From the NCBI GenBank assembly GCA_016201065.1, contig JACQDL010000061.1:1-64000 (forward strand): a DNA stretch of 64,000 bases. Reading direction: 5' to 3'. The notes under the pieces were generated by a model. It had not been told where the DNA came from. It did no database searches and worked only from the letters and a program-made list of their open reading frames with translations. Position numbers and translations under genes: made by a program. Of the stretch, positions 1-8,296 are shown piece by piece. Each line of letters begins with the position of its first letter. Positions within the stretch are counted from its first letter, which is position 1. The DNA is from Actinomycetota bacterium (GTDB lineage: Bacteria > Actinomycetota > Actinomycetes > Mycobacteriales > JACQDL01).

Positions 1-1122
1 ACGGGGGCGGCGATCACACACGTGTTGGACCCGTTCGGGGTGCCCCTGGACACCGGCGTCCTGCCGGGGGATCACGGGTTCGTCGGGGGGACCCAGCACC
101 TCAGCGGGTTGACCCTGCTGGGGGCGAGGTCCTACGACCCGGCCCTGGGGCGGTTCACCACCCCCGATCCCGTGTTGGACCCCGGTGACCCGCAGCAGTA
201 CGCGGCGTACTCCTACGCGAACAACAACCCCACCACGTTCGCCGACCCCACCGGGCTGTACTGCAACGGCCCGGACGGGTTGTGCCGAAACCCCGCCACC
301 GGTGGGTGGGGGCCGTCTACTCCACCAGCACCAGCACCAGTACTACCTGCTCCACCCCCACCAGCACCAACCCATGTCGTCAACCACTGCAACTGGACAT
401 GCCGGTGGATCAGCACCCCGGCCGGAATGGGCCTTCAGGGGGTCAAGACACTCATTGGGTCTGGCGTTCGCAATCTCGGTAGCGGCATCCACGAAGTCGG
501 CAACTGGTTCAGTGACAAGGTGGACACGGTCGCTAACTGGGTCACCTACAACCGAGAGGCGCTGAACCATCTCGCCACAGACATAGCGGGGATACTCGGC
601 GGGGTGCTCGCGATAGCCGGCGGCGGCGCCATGGCCGACGCCGGGATCGTAGTCAGTTCCACCGGCGTTCTCGCCGTCGTTGGAGTACCCGTCGCCATGC
701 TCGGTACGGCGGTGATCGCATACGGTGGTACGTTGGTCGCGGCAAGCGCCAACGACGCCGGCAAACAACTCGGCAACCTCCACAACCCACCATCTGGGAA
801 CTCCGGGAACTCGGCAACGACTCCAGTCACGTCGAAAGTTGGTGAGGACCCATTCCTGGCGAAGGCGGCAGCGAAGGCTGGAAGCGACCAGCGTGTCCAG
901 GCTGAACTAGACTCGTTGCAGTCTCAGCTGGCGCGCGGCAACATGAACCCTGGGATCGGGACAAAGTCCCTCGCTGGGACTGACGTCTCGTATGCGCGAG
1001 GCGTCAATGGCGCGCGGCTCTTCTTTAGAAACGTGGATGGTGGAATCCAGATCGTCGGAAAGGCGAGCAAGGCAAACGAATTGTCGGTAATCTCGAGGTT
1101 GATGAAGATATATGGCCAGTGA
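1..1122 (+). CDS. Rhs-family polymorphic toxin, C-terminal part (5' end outside window)
   Basis: The reading frame is open from base 1, so this is the tail of a larger Rhs/YD-repeat protein. Seen: the hallmark end of the Rhs core (YDPALGRF, then a DP, then YSYANNNP and ADPTG) within the first 90 codons. A Pro-rich linker follows, then a hydrophobic pretoxin stretch rich in Gly, Ala and Val (about codons 190-250), then a variable tip of about 100 residues. The tip ends in ARLFFRNVDGGIQIVGKASK and a short helix, a layout that recalls RelE/BECR-fold RNases; that function is inference. Base composition falls clearly in the last 200 bp, as expected for an exchangeable toxin tip. The stop codon overlaps the next gene, the probable immunity gene, by 11 nt. 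Confidence 0.88.
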   Translation, partial: TGAAITHVLDPFGVPLDTGVLPGDHGFVGGTQHLSGLTLLGARSYDPALGRFTTPDPVLDPGDPQQYAAYSYANNNPTTFADPTGLYCNGPDGLCRNPATGGWGPSTPPAPAPVLPAPPPPAPTHVVNHCNWTCRWISTPAGMGLQGVKTLIGSGVRNLGSGIHEVGNWFSDKVDTVANWVTYNREALNHLATDIAGILGGVLAIAGGGAMADAGIVVSSTGVLAVVGVPVAMLGTAVIAYGGTLVAASANDAGKQLGNLHNPPSGNSGNSATTPVTSKVGEDPFLAKAAAKAGSDQRVQAELDSLQSQLARGNMNPGIGTKSLAGTDVSYARGVNGARLFFRNVDGGIQIVGKASKANELSVISRLMKIYGQ

Positions 1123-1444
1123 TCCATTCTTGCGAATGAAGATTCATAACGCATACGTGACCTTCCTTATGGGTGAAGGTGACGATCCCGCCACGATTGA
1201 GAATGTGGATGCCGAGTTGACTTTGGAGGACGGTACCCGCTGGAGTGCAACGTTCCTGACATTGCGTGAGGTCGGCGAGATCCTCGATCGCTGGAAGGAC
1301 TCTGGAGAGTTTCTCTCCGGGGGATACCTGCGTATTCCGGATCTGATCGTAACGAGGGAAGCAGGCCTGACGGTCATGGCTGCGGCGCTACGAGATCTTC
1401 TCGAAAAGGGTGTTGAGGGGTACTTGGTTCGGTTGCCTGCGTGA
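1112..1444 (+). CDS. Probable immunity protein for the Rhs toxin tip
   Basis: A 110-residue acidic, cytosolic-looking protein with no signal peptide. Its ATG lies inside the end of the toxin gene (11-nt overlap), the usual arrangement for a toxin tip and its neutralising partner, so translation is probably coupled. An internal ATG eight codons later is an alternative start. I do not recognise a named family; the predicted pattern is alternating strands followed by a C-terminal helix. Like the toxin tip it is less GC-rich than the surrounding genome. The role is inferred from position and size only. Confidence 0.7.
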   Translation: MASDPFLRMKIHNAYVTFLMGEGDDPATIENVDAELTLEDGTRWSATFLTLREVGEILDRWKDSGEFLSGGYLRIPDLIVTREAGLTVMAAALRDLLEKGVEGYLVRLPA

Positions 1445-1469
1445 AGCCACGGCCGTTTCAAGATCATGA

Positions 1470-1849
1470 GGTGAGGCCGAGGATGGTGAATGGTCGGTCC
1501 ATGGATCGTGCGGCCCAGCAGAAGGTGGAGCGCGGTGGGTTCTGCCGGAGGCGGGCGGCGGTGCGGGGATTGGTGGGCGTTGGTACACCGAGCATGCTTT
1601 GGAGCGGATGGTTCCGCGTGCGCCGGAGGTCATGGCCCAGCTTGAGTCGCGGGCGATGGCGCGTGCTCAGGCGGCCGGGGTGAAGCCCGGGACTCCGGAG
1701 TTCGGTCAGTGGTTGGCGAAGTGCGGTCCCGACCCGCGGAACGTGCCCCGAGCGTCGTGGAGTCCGAGATCGCGAACTCTGGTTCGACCGGTGTGCGCGT
1801 GATCACGAACTCCAGTGGCGACGTCGTCACGGTGATTGCGGGGACATGA
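1470..1849 (+). pseudogene. Orphan Rhs toxin tip, startless and frameshifted
   Basis: An open frame with no start codon begins after a TGA at 1467-1469 and encodes WYTEHALERM, then an Ala/Arg-rich helix and KPGTPEFGQWLAKCGPDPRN. A single missing base in a C run near 1746-1749 shifts the frame; in the +1 frame the protein continues with PSVVESEIANSGSTGVRVIT and ends at a TGA that overlaps the next ATG (ATGA, 1846-1849). This is a complete-looking C-terminal toxin tip detached from any Rhs core, a known 'orphan CT' arrangement. The frameshift may be real decay or a homopolymer sequencing error. Confidence 0.72.
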
Positions 1850-2319
1850 TGACTGAGGACGAGCTGCGCCCGATGGTGCTGATAGGGCATCCCAGCGGTG
1901 ATCGCGTTATGATTCGGGTGCTGGGGCGACTGCGGGGTGGCGTCGATGACTACTGGGATGGGAATTGGCTTGTCAGTCCGGTGGAGATCGTGGCCGGAGG
2001 ATTTACCGCGAATGTGGGGGCCTCCCTTCGCGCTGAAGAGTTCCACGCGTTCCGGGAAGCGGTGCAGCGTTTGAACGCTGAATTGCGGGGCGAGGCGGTC
2101 TTGGAGTCGATGGAGGGGTGGCTGTCGCTCGTGGTGCGTGTCGTGTCCTCCGGCCGGCTGACGGTCATGGGTAAGGCGATCGATCGTCTCGGCGGCGGCA
2201 ACCAGCTCTTGTTCAGGATCGATGACCTGGACCAGTCCTATCTCTTGGGGATCATCGAGGCGCTCGACGAGGTCGAGGCCTTCTTCCCGGTGGTGGGCAC
2301 TTGTCCGCGTACGCCTTGA
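1846..2319 (+). CDS. WapI-family-like immunity protein
   Basis: A 157-residue soluble protein. The DDYWDGNWLVSPVEI segment followed by a 'frame' of short strands and a helix (EEFHAFREAVQRL) resembles small immunity proteins annotated as the WapI immunity family. It starts with ATG overlapping the stop of the orphan toxin tip by four bases (ATGA), so the two were coupled. Keeping an intact immunity gene beside a broken toxin tip fits protection against toxin from sister cells. Family assignment is from recall of the motif pattern, not a search. Confidence 0.72.
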   Translation: MMTEDELRPMVLIGHPSGDRVMIRVLGRLRGGVDDYWDGNWLVSPVEIVAGGFTANVGASLRAEEFHAFREAVQRLNAELRGEAVLESMEGWLSLVVRVVSSGRLTVMGKAIDRLGGGNQLLFRIDDLDQSYLLGIIEALDEVEAFFPVVGTCPRTP

Positions 2320-2420
2320 GGTGTTGGGTTCTGTACGGGCTCATGTGTAGGTCGTTCTTCGTACGGCCTCACTGGTAGGTGGGTTCCCGGCGAGTCCTGT
2401 GTGTTCTTGTCTTGGGTGTT

Positions 2421-2471
2421 GATCACCCTTCGGAGTGTCAGCCGCCAAGCAGACACGTCCGAAGGGTGATC
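2421..2471. repeat. Perfect 14-bp inverted repeat at the 5' edge of the IS21 remnant
   Basis: GATCACCCTTCGGA (2421-2434) and TCCGAAGGGTGATC (2458-2471) are perfect reverse complements. Inside them GTGTC and GACAC pair again, leaving a 12-base loop and one bulged G, so a 19-bp stem can form. It ends 7 bp before the istA ATG. It may be an IS end structure or a hairpin that shields the transposase from read-through transcription. Confidence 0.7.
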
Positions 2472-2478
2472 GCACCCG

Positions 2479-3441
2479 ATGATCCTGGATCAGGAGTCCT
2501 GGATGAACTTACGTCGTTTCCGCGCCTTGCTGGAAGCATGCGCTACCTATGCTGAGATTGGCCGCGAGTGTGGGGTCGACTGGCGTGCGGTGAAAAAGTA
2601 TCTGAAAGAGGACGCACCGGTGGTGCCGCCGGTGGGTCCGTCCCGTAGGGGCACGCAGCCGCGGGTGATCGATGCGTTGACCGGGGTGGTGGATGCCTGG
2701 TTGCGGGCCGATGTGCGGTTGAGGGCCGCGACGATCCATGAACGGCTCGTCACCCAGTACGGGTTCACGGGCAGCTATCAGCGCACGAAGATGTATGTGG
2801 CCGAAGCCAGGCCACGGATCGTTGTTGAGCTTGACGCGGGTGATGAGAACCGGGTGCGGGGGTTGCACCGCCGGTTCGAGACGGTCGCCGGGGCGCAGGC
2901 CCAGGTCGATTGGGGTGATGAGACCACGATCTTGAGTCATGTGGGGATCGGTAAGGTGTGGTCTTTTCATATGACGTTGTCGTACTCGCGTGATCCGTTC
3001 ACCTGTTATGTTGATTCGGCGGATCTGGGGTCGTTCTTCGATTGTCACCGGCGGGCGTTCACCTATTTCGGTGGGGTCCCTGGTTCGATTGTCTATGACC
3101 GCACCAAGACCGTGGTGAAAAGGCATGTGGCTGCGGGTGTCGCGGTGCCGTTGCATCCGCAGGCGGCGGCGTTCGCGGAGCACTACGGTTTCGTGATCGA
3201 TGTCCTGGCGGCCTACCGCCCGACCGGGAAGGGTCGGGTTGAGCGGCAGGTGGCGATCGTCCGTGAGCATGTCCTGGCGGGCCGGTCGTTTGGTTCCCTG
3301 GCCGGGATGGACGCCGCGTTCGCCGAATGGGCGCCGAGATCCATGGTTTGGCCGGTTCGTCGAAACGTTGACCCGCGCACGCAGCTGCACCGCCTCAGCG
3401 GACGGCGGCACGGGCGGCACATCAGGCACAAGTCGCCATGA
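2479..3441 (+). mobile_element. istA: Truncated IS21-family transposase (istA)
   Basis: The first 285 or so codons are a good IstA: an N-terminal HTH (FRALLEACATYAEIGRECGV, then WRAVKKYL), and the DDE-type core with QAQVDWGDET, IVYDRTKTVVKRH and GRVERQVAIVREHVL. Near 3335 (after AAFAEWAPR) similarity stops and the remaining 35 codons are Arg-rich and unlike IstA. The usual length is 400-500 residues, and there is no istB ATPase gene downstream. The element is therefore a dead remnant cut at about 3335. ATG 2503 (MNLRRF) is an alternative start. Its GC content is lower than that of neighbouring housekeeping genes. Confidence 0.85.
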
Positions 3442-3704
3442 GCAGCACATCAACGCCGCAATCAGGCCGACACGCCGCGCCGACACGCCGCAGATCAACC
3501 GATCCCCGCCCGCAGGCCGTCCCTAGCCCACCCAGGCTGAACAGCTACGGCTGGGTGGCCTGCCCGTGGACCACCACGAGTCCATCCGCAGACGACGACC
3601 GACGCGATCGCGGCGAGGACGACCATCAGCACCTCGACGCGATCAGTGAAGGTGGAGCGGTGGCGGTGCGGGAAGTCTGGTGGCGTGCCCGCCTGTGCGG
3701 CCAC
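3442..3704. other. Gene-free stretch between the IS remnant and the VOC gene
   Basis: Open frames here have atypical codon use and resemble nothing I know. The stretch may contain the scrambled junction left by the IS21 truncation. I see no RNA gene or clear terminator. Confidence 0.5.
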
Positions 3705-4139
3705 TCAGTCGAGACAGAACTCGTTGCCCTCGATGTCCCGCATCACGATGCACGACTCGTTCTCGTCATCGGCAGGCAGCAGTCGCACGCGCGCCGCGCC
3801 GAGCGGTACCAGCCGTGCACATTCTGCCTCGAGCGCCGCCAGACGCTCCTCACCCACGAGCCCGGTGCCGACCCGCACGTCAAGATGCAACCGATTCTTG
3901 ACGACCTTGCCTTCGGGAACGCGCTGGAAGAACAGTCGCGGGCCCGCACCTGACGGATCCATGCAGGCGAATATCGAACCCTGACGACCGGGCGGCAGCG
4001 TACGATCGAAATCGTCCCAGGTGGCAAACCCCTCGGGCGGCGGCGGCACGACGTACCCCAACACCTCGCACCAGAAACGAGCGACGCGCTCAGGTTCTGT
4101 GCAGTCGAAGGCGACCTGGATCTGCTTCACCGCAACCAT
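3705..4139 (-). CDS. VOC (glyoxalase/bleomycin-resistance superfamily) protein
   Basis: A 144-residue single-module vicinal-oxygen-chelate protein. The N-terminal strand-helix (QIQVAFDCTEPERVARFWCE, then VLGY) and the C-terminal metal-side strand (ESCIVMRDIEGNEFCLD) are typical of the Glyoxalase_6-like subgroup common in actinomycetes. The final Glu of the GNEF segment is the expected metal ligand. Such proteins form dimers; the substrate is unknown and cannot be told from sequence. The gene stands alone. Its ATG lies 6 bp after TACGAT on the minus strand, so the mRNA is probably leaderless. Confidence 0.87.
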   Translation of the reverse strand: MVAVKQIQVAFDCTEPERVARFWCEVLGYVVPPPPEGFATWDDFDRTLPPGRQGSIFACMDPSGAGPRLFFQRVPEGKVVKNRLHLDVRVGTGLVGEERLAALEAECARLVPLGAARVRLLPADDENESCIVMRDIEGNEFCLD

Positions 4140-4145
4140 AGGTCC

Positions 4146-4151
4146 ATCGTA
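4146..4151 (-). promoter_or_regulatory. Probable -10 box (TACGAT) for the VOC gene
   Basis: TACGAT on the minus strand ends exactly 6 nt before the ATG at 4139, the spacing expected of an actinobacterial leaderless promoter. There is no Shine-Dalgarno sequence. Confidence 0.5.
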
Positions 4152-4343
4152 GAGGCGCCCCAGCCATCGCCGCGCGGGTCGCGGTCCCGCGTGACGTGCG
4201 GTGGCGACCCGCTCGCGGCAGACGGGGACGTTGCGATGCGTCTTCGCTGCTGGGTGACATGGCGTCGATCACCAACCTGGCCGGCACGACTCCGTCCAAG
4301 ACACGCCACCGCCACCGGGCGGTACGAGCAGCTGGGACGGCGG

Positions 4344-5810
4344 TCAGGATCGGGACCCGGACGTCGTTTCCGGGCCCGGCGGGTCCGTGGTGAGGCGTTG
4401 GACCAAGTGCCAGGCACGCTCGACGTGGTCGAGTCGGGTGTGTGTGCCGCCGATCGCCATCCGCAGGGTGTAGGCGCCACCCACCCGGGTGTGGCTGAGG
4501 TATGCGGCGCCGGATTCGTTGATCCGGGCGTGCAGCTTCTCGTTCGGTTCGTCCGGGCCACGCAGCCGGAAACACACCAGGGACAGGTTCGCCGGCGCGG
4601 GCAGCTCGAAGCGGTCGTCGGCGCGGACCCAGCCGGCCAACGCCCCGGCCGCCGCGACGTGCCGCCGGATGTGCTCGCGCAGCCCCTCCGCGCCGTACCA
4701 GCGGATCACCGCCCACAGCTTCAGGGCGCGGAACCGGCGGCCGAGCTGGATGTGCCAGTCCCGGTAGTCGACGACCGCACCGGATTCGGTGGCGGCGTTG
4801 CGCAGGTACTCCGGCAGGATCGACAGCGCACCGAGCAGGGCACCGCGGTCGGCGACGTAGAACGCGTCGCAGTCGAAGTTGGTCAGCAGCCACTTGTGCG
4901 GGTTGGTGGCGTAGCTGTCGGCGTGCGCCAGGCCGGCGTTGAGCCAGCGCAGCTCCGGGCAGACCGTGGCGACCCCCGCGTAGGCCGCGTCGACGTGCAG
5001 CCAGATGCCGTGTGCCCGGCACAGCGCGCCGATCTCCGGCACCGGGTCGACCGCCGCGGTCGAGGTGGTACCGACGGTGGCCACCACGAGCACGGGCAGC
5101 ACCCCGGCGGCCAGGTCCGCCGCGACCAGCTCTGCCAGGTGCCCCGGGTCCATCGCCTGGGTGGACGGGTCGACCCGGACCGCCCGGAGCGCGGTCTCGC
5201 CGAGGCCGGCCACCACCACCGCCTTGGTGACCGAGGAGTGTGCCTGGTCGGAGGCGTACACCGCGCACTGCCGCCCCGCTCCGGCGAGGCCGTCACGCCG
5301 GGCCGCCCCATCGGTGGCCCGGTGCAGCGCGGCCACCAGCGCGGTGAGGGTCGCCGTCGACGCGGTGTCCTGGATCACCCCGCCGCCGGCCCCGGTGGAC
5401 CGGAACGCGGCCGGCAGGTCGAGCAGCTCGGCCAGCCAGTCGAGCACGTGCTGCTCCAGCTCGGTGCCCGCCGGGCTGGTCGCCCAGAGCATGCCCTGCA
5501 CGCCCAGCCCCGCCGAGATCAGGTCGGCCAGCATGGCCGGGCCGGAGGCGTTCGCCGGGAAGTACCCGAAGAACGACGGGTGCTGCCAATGGGTGAGGCC
5601 CGGCACGATCACCCGGTCCAGGTCCTCCAGCAGGGACTCGAAGGGTTCGCCCTGCTCCGGCGGGTGTGCCGGCAGGCCGGCCCGGACCTCGCCGGGCGCG
5701 ACCCGGGAGGCGACCGGGAGGGACTCCACCCGCTCGTGGTACGCGGCGACCCAGTCCACCGCCTGGCGGCCGTGGCGGCGGAACTCCTCCGGTGTCATGT
5801 GTGCCGGCAT
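4344..5810 (-). CDS. PLP-dependent group II (aromatic L-amino-acid-type) decarboxylase
   Basis: A 488-residue fold-type I enzyme of the aromatic-amino-acid/tyrosine decarboxylase family, full length. Seen: N-terminal THWQHPSFFGYFPANASGPA (substrate/dimer region), ASDQAHSSVTKA with the PLP-stacking His, WLHVDAAYAG with the Asp that pairs with the pyridine nitrogen, and SYATNPHKWLLTNFDC with the Schiff-base Lys. It probably removes CO2 from an aromatic L-amino acid to give an arylalkylamine; the exact substrate is not predictable. It is monocistronic. The first ATG is 6 nt after TAGGCT, suggesting a leaderless start; a second ATG four codons later is possible. Confidence 0.93.
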   Translation of the reverse strand: MPAHMTPEEFRRHGRQAVDWVAAYHERVESLPVASRVAPGEVRAGLPAHPPEQGEPFESLLEDLDRVIVPGLTHWQHPSFFGYFPANASGPAMLADLISAGLGVQGMLWATSPAGTELEQHVLDWLAELLDLPAAFRSTGAGGGVIQDTASTATLTALVAALHRATDGAARRDGLAGAGRQCAVYASDQAHSSVTKAVVVAGLGETALRAVRVDPSTQAMDPGHLAELVAADLAAGVLPVLVVATVGTTSTAAVDPVPEIGALCRAHGIWLHVDAAYAGVATVCPELRWLNAGLAHADSYATNPHKWLLTNFDCDAFYVADRGALLGALSILPEYLRNAATESGAVVDYRDWHIQLGRRFRALKLWAVIRWYGAEGLREHIRRHVAAAGALAGWVRADDRFELPAPANLSLVCFRLRGPDEPNEKLHARINESGAAYLSHTRVGGAYTLRMAIGGTHTRLDHVERAWHLVQRLTTDPPGPETTSGSRS

Positions 5811-5816
5811 GCCGGC

Positions 5817-5822
5817 AGCCTA
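5817..5822 (-). promoter_or_regulatory. Probable -10 box (TAGGCT) for the decarboxylase
   Basis: Minus-strand TAGGCT, then 6 nt, then the ATG at 5810. This matches the leaderless spacing seen at many genes in this window. Confidence 0.5.
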
Positions 5823-5896
5823 CGAGCCGGGCGGCGCTGTGCACTGGTGTTCGGCCACCGTCGATGGTCCGGGGCGCGCGCGGCTGCCGTGCCGGC

Positions 5897-5902
5897 TACC
5901 CT
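5897..5902 (+). promoter_or_regulatory. Probable -10 box (TACCCT) for the FmdB-type gene
   Basis: TACCCT with 6 nt to the GTG at 5909. Confidence 0.5.
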
Positions 5903-5908
5903 CAACGT

Positions 5909-6139
5909 GTGCCTCGCTACGAGTTCCAGTGCCGGACCTGCGACACCACCTTCGAGGTATCCCGGCCGATGAGCGAATCAGGCGGACCCGCGCCCTGCCC
6001 GGCCGGTCACGCCGAAACCCGGCGGATGCTGTCCATCGCCGGGGTTACCGGGGTCTCCGGCGGTGGTCTGCCGGTGGGCGTCGGGCAGCCGGCCGGTGGC
6101 GGTGGCGGTTGCTGCGGTGGCGGCTGCGGCTGCGGTTGA
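5909..6139 (+). CDS. FmdB-type zinc-ribbon protein
   Basis: A 76-residue protein starting at GTG: PRYEFQCRTCDTTFEV contains the first CxxC and a second ligand pair (CPAGH) follows 22 residues later. The tail is almost pure Gly with four Cys (CCGGGCGC). This is the small FmdB/CxxC_CxxC_SSSS regulatory family found near many actinobacterial housekeeping genes; the function is poorly defined. TACCCT ends 6 nt before the GTG (5897-5902), so a leaderless start explains the lack of a Shine-Dalgarno and decides against the longer upstream frame. Confidence 0.86.
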   Translation: MPRYEFQCRTCDTTFEVSRPMSESGGPAPCPAGHAETRRMLSIAGVTGVSGGGLPVGVGQPAGGGGGCCGGGCGCG

Positions 6140-6187
6140 GGACCTCGGGTTTGGCGGCTGCGGCTGCGGCTGCGCTCGTCGGCGCCG

Positions 6188-6853
6188 CTACGGCTCGACC
6201 AGCCTGATCCGGACCGCGCGGAACTGCCGCGGCACGGCCCGCAACACGTCCAGCTTCGGGTCCGGGGTGGTGAGGAACCGGTCGGTGGCGGCCGCGAACA
6301 CGCCGGCCAGCCGCGGGTCACCACGCAACGCCTGCACGGCGCGGCGGTCCCCGCCGAGCACCACCGGCCCGCCGCCGGTGGCCAGCCACGGCACCAGCAC
6401 CCGGGCCGCGACGTCGGCCGCCGCCTGCCCGGCTACCGTGACCTGCCCCTCCCGCCGCCGGGCGAACCGTTGCTGCGACCAGCCGCCCGCCGCGCTGCGG
6501 CCGTGCACCGGGCGGGAGCCGACCTTCGACGCGACCAGCGCCTCGCCGTCGAAGATCCCGACCGCGTGCCCGCCCAGCCGGGCCAGCAGCACCCCGACGC
6601 TCCGCCGTTCGCTCGCGTGGGTGACCAGCGGGTCGACCGCGCAGCCGTCATGATCGCCGAGGTGCGCCACGGGCGGGAACGGCGGGTGGCACTCCGCCAG
6701 CGCGCCGTCGGCGGCCTCGAAGGAGACCAGGTCCGGCTCGTAGCTGGTGCGCGCCACCGCGTGCCGTTCGTCGAACCCGGCCAGCCAGCGGGCGAGGCGC
6801 TCCGGGTCGATCTCCAGCCAGCGACCCCCACCCGCCGCCGGACGCGCCACCAT
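6188..6853 (-). CDS. acVLRF1-type Vms1-like peptidyl-tRNA hydrolase
   Basis: A 221-residue protein of the actinobacterial group of Vms1-like release factors (eRF1/VLRF1 fold), thought to free peptides from peptidyl-tRNA on stalled large ribosomal subunits. Seen: opening [20 protein letters not shown], a central strand pair ([18 protein letters not shown]), and the catalytic loop [19 protein letters not shown] whose Gln matches the essential residue of the family, followed by the last helix-strand unit. Length fits the bacterial stand-alone form. ATG 6853 follows TAGGGT by 7 nt and shares a 55-bp divergent promoter region with bioA. Confidence 0.86.
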   Translation of the reverse strand: MVARPAAGGGRWLEIDPERLARWLAGFDERHAVARTSYEPDLVSFEAADGALAECHPPFPPVAHLGDHDGCAVDPLVTHASERRSVGVLLARLGGHAVGIFDGEALVASKVGSRPVHGRSAAGGWSQQRFARRREGQVTVAGQAAADVAARVLVPWLATGGGPVVLGGDRRAVQALRGDPRLAGVFAAATDRFLTTPDPKLDVLRAVPRQFRAVRIRLVEP

Positions 6854-6908
6854 GCGAGCGACCCTACCCGGCCGGGTGGCGCCGGGGCCGCTGACCGATG
6901 ATGGTCCG
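6854..6908. promoter_or_regulatory. Compact divergent promoters of acVLRF1 and bioA
   Basis: Only 55 bp separate the two starts. On the minus strand TAGGGT (6861-6866) lies 7 nt before ATG 6853; on the plus strand GATGAT (6897-6902) lies 6 nt before GTG 6909. Both genes appear leaderless, and their -35 regions must overlap. Confidence 0.5.
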
Positions 6909-8258
6909 GTGACCACCCGACAGCCGCGTTCCGCCCGGGACCTGTCGCTGGACGAGCTCGGAGCCGACCCGCAGCTGCTGCTGACCTGGGACCGCGACCA
7001 CGTCTGGCACCCGTACGCGAGCATGACCCGGCCCGGGCCGGCGCTGCCGGTGGTCTCCGCCAGCGGCGTCCGGCTGCGGCTGGCCGACGGCACCGAGCTC
7101 ATCGATGCCACCTCGTCCTGGTGGACGGCCATCCACGGGTACCGGCACCCGGTGCTGGACGCGGCGCTCGCCGCGCAGGCCGCCCGGTTGCCGCATGTGA
7201 TGTTCGGTGGCCTGACCCACGCACCCGCGGTGAAGCTGGCCAGGCTGCTGGTGGAGATCACGCCGGAGCCGCTGCGGCACGTGTTCTTCGCCGACTCCGG
7301 GTCGGTGGCCGTCGAGGTCGCGATCAAGATGGCTCTCCAGTACTGGCAGTCCCGGGGCCGTCCGGCGAAGTCCCGGCTGCTCACCGTGCTGGGCGGCTAC
7401 CACGGCGACACCTTCGCGGCGATGTCGGTGTGCGACCCGGTCAACGGCATGCACCAGCTGTTCTCCCGGGTGCTGCCGCGGCAGGTGTTCGCGCCCCGGC
7501 CACCGGCCGGGTTCGAGGCCCCGCTGGACGAGGCGTACCTGGCCGAGCTGACCCGGCTGGTCGAGGCCCACCGCGACGAGCTGGCGGCGGTCATCCTGGA
7601 GCCGGTGGTGCAGAACGCCGGTGGGATGAACGTCTACCACCCGGGTTATCTGCGGCGGCTGCGGGAGCTGTGCGACGAGCACGGCGTGCTGCTGATCGCC
7701 GACGAGATCGCGACCGGGTTCGGTCGGACCGGGGAGCTGTTCGCCTGCGGGCACGCCGACGTCGCGCCGGACATCCTGTGCGTGGGCAAGGCGATGACTG
7801 CCGGGTACCTCACCCTGGCGGCGACGCTGTGCACCGCGGAGGTCGCCGAGGGGATCTGCGCCGCCGAGCCGGGGCTGCTGATGCACGGGCCGACGTACAT
7901 GGCCAACGCGCTGGCCGCGGCGGTGGGGGTGGCAAGCGTCGAGCTGCTGCTGGACGGTCCCTGGCGGCGCCGGGTGGCCGACCTCGACCGGTGGCTGCGG
8001 GCGGGACTCGCCCCGGCCGCCGCGCTGCCCGGGGTCGCCGACGTCCGGGTGCTCGGCGCGATCGGCGTGCTGGAGACGCATGCGCCGGTGGATGTCACGG
8101 CCGTGCAGCGGGTTGCCATCGAGCATGGCGTGTGGCTGCGCCCGTTCGGCCGGCTCATCTACACGATGCCGCCGTACGTCCTCGACGAGGCCGGCACGGC
8201 GGCGGTGACCGGCGCGATGGTCGCCGCCGCACACACCCTCCCGGCGCCGCCTGGCTGA
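6909..8258 (+). CDS. bioA: Adenosylmethionine-8-amino-7-oxononanoate aminotransferase (biotin synthesis)
   Basis: A 449-residue class III aminotransferase converting KAPA to DAPA with S-adenosylmethionine as amino donor. BioA-specific features seen: [11 protein letters not shown] near the start, [33 protein letters not shown] (PLP phosphate loop), [13 protein letters not shown], and [14 protein letters not shown] with the PLP Lys. Other bio genes are not in this window, so the pathway is split across the genome. Starts further upstream would run into the divergent gene; GTG 6909 has a leaderless-type box 6 nt before it. Confidence 0.95.
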   Translation: MTTRQPRSARDLSLDELGADPQLLLTWDRDHVWHPYASMTRPGPALPVVSASGVRLRLADGTELIDATSSWWTAIHGYRHPVLDAALAAQAARLPHVMFGGLTHAPAVKLARLLVEITPEPLRHVFFADSGSVAVEVAIKMALQYWQSRGRPAKSRLLTVLGGYHGDTFAAMSVCDPVNGMHQLFSRVLPRQVFAPRPPAGFEAPLDEAYLAELTRLVEAHRDELAAVILEPVVQNAGGMNVYHPGYLRRLRELCDEHGVLLIADEIATGFGRTGELFACGHADVAPDILCVGKAMTAGYLTLAATLCTAEVAEGICAAEPGLLMHGPTYMANALAAAVGVASVELLLDGPWRRRVADLDRWLRAGLAPAAALPGVADVRVLGAIGVLETHAPVDVTAVQRVAIEHGVWLRPFGRLIYTMPPYVLDEAGTAAVTGAMVAAAHTLPAPPG

Positions 8259-8296
8259 GCCGCTGGACCGTCGGTGCGATCCGGCACAATGCGGAT

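Noticed and set aside
3438-3953. 171-codon plus-strand frame after the IS remnant
   Set aside because: It runs antisense into the VOC gene, has poor codon use and no known motif.
4191-5972. 593-codon plus-strand frame over the decarboxylase
   Set aside because: Antisense shadow; the minus-strand frame has the complete PLP enzyme motifs.
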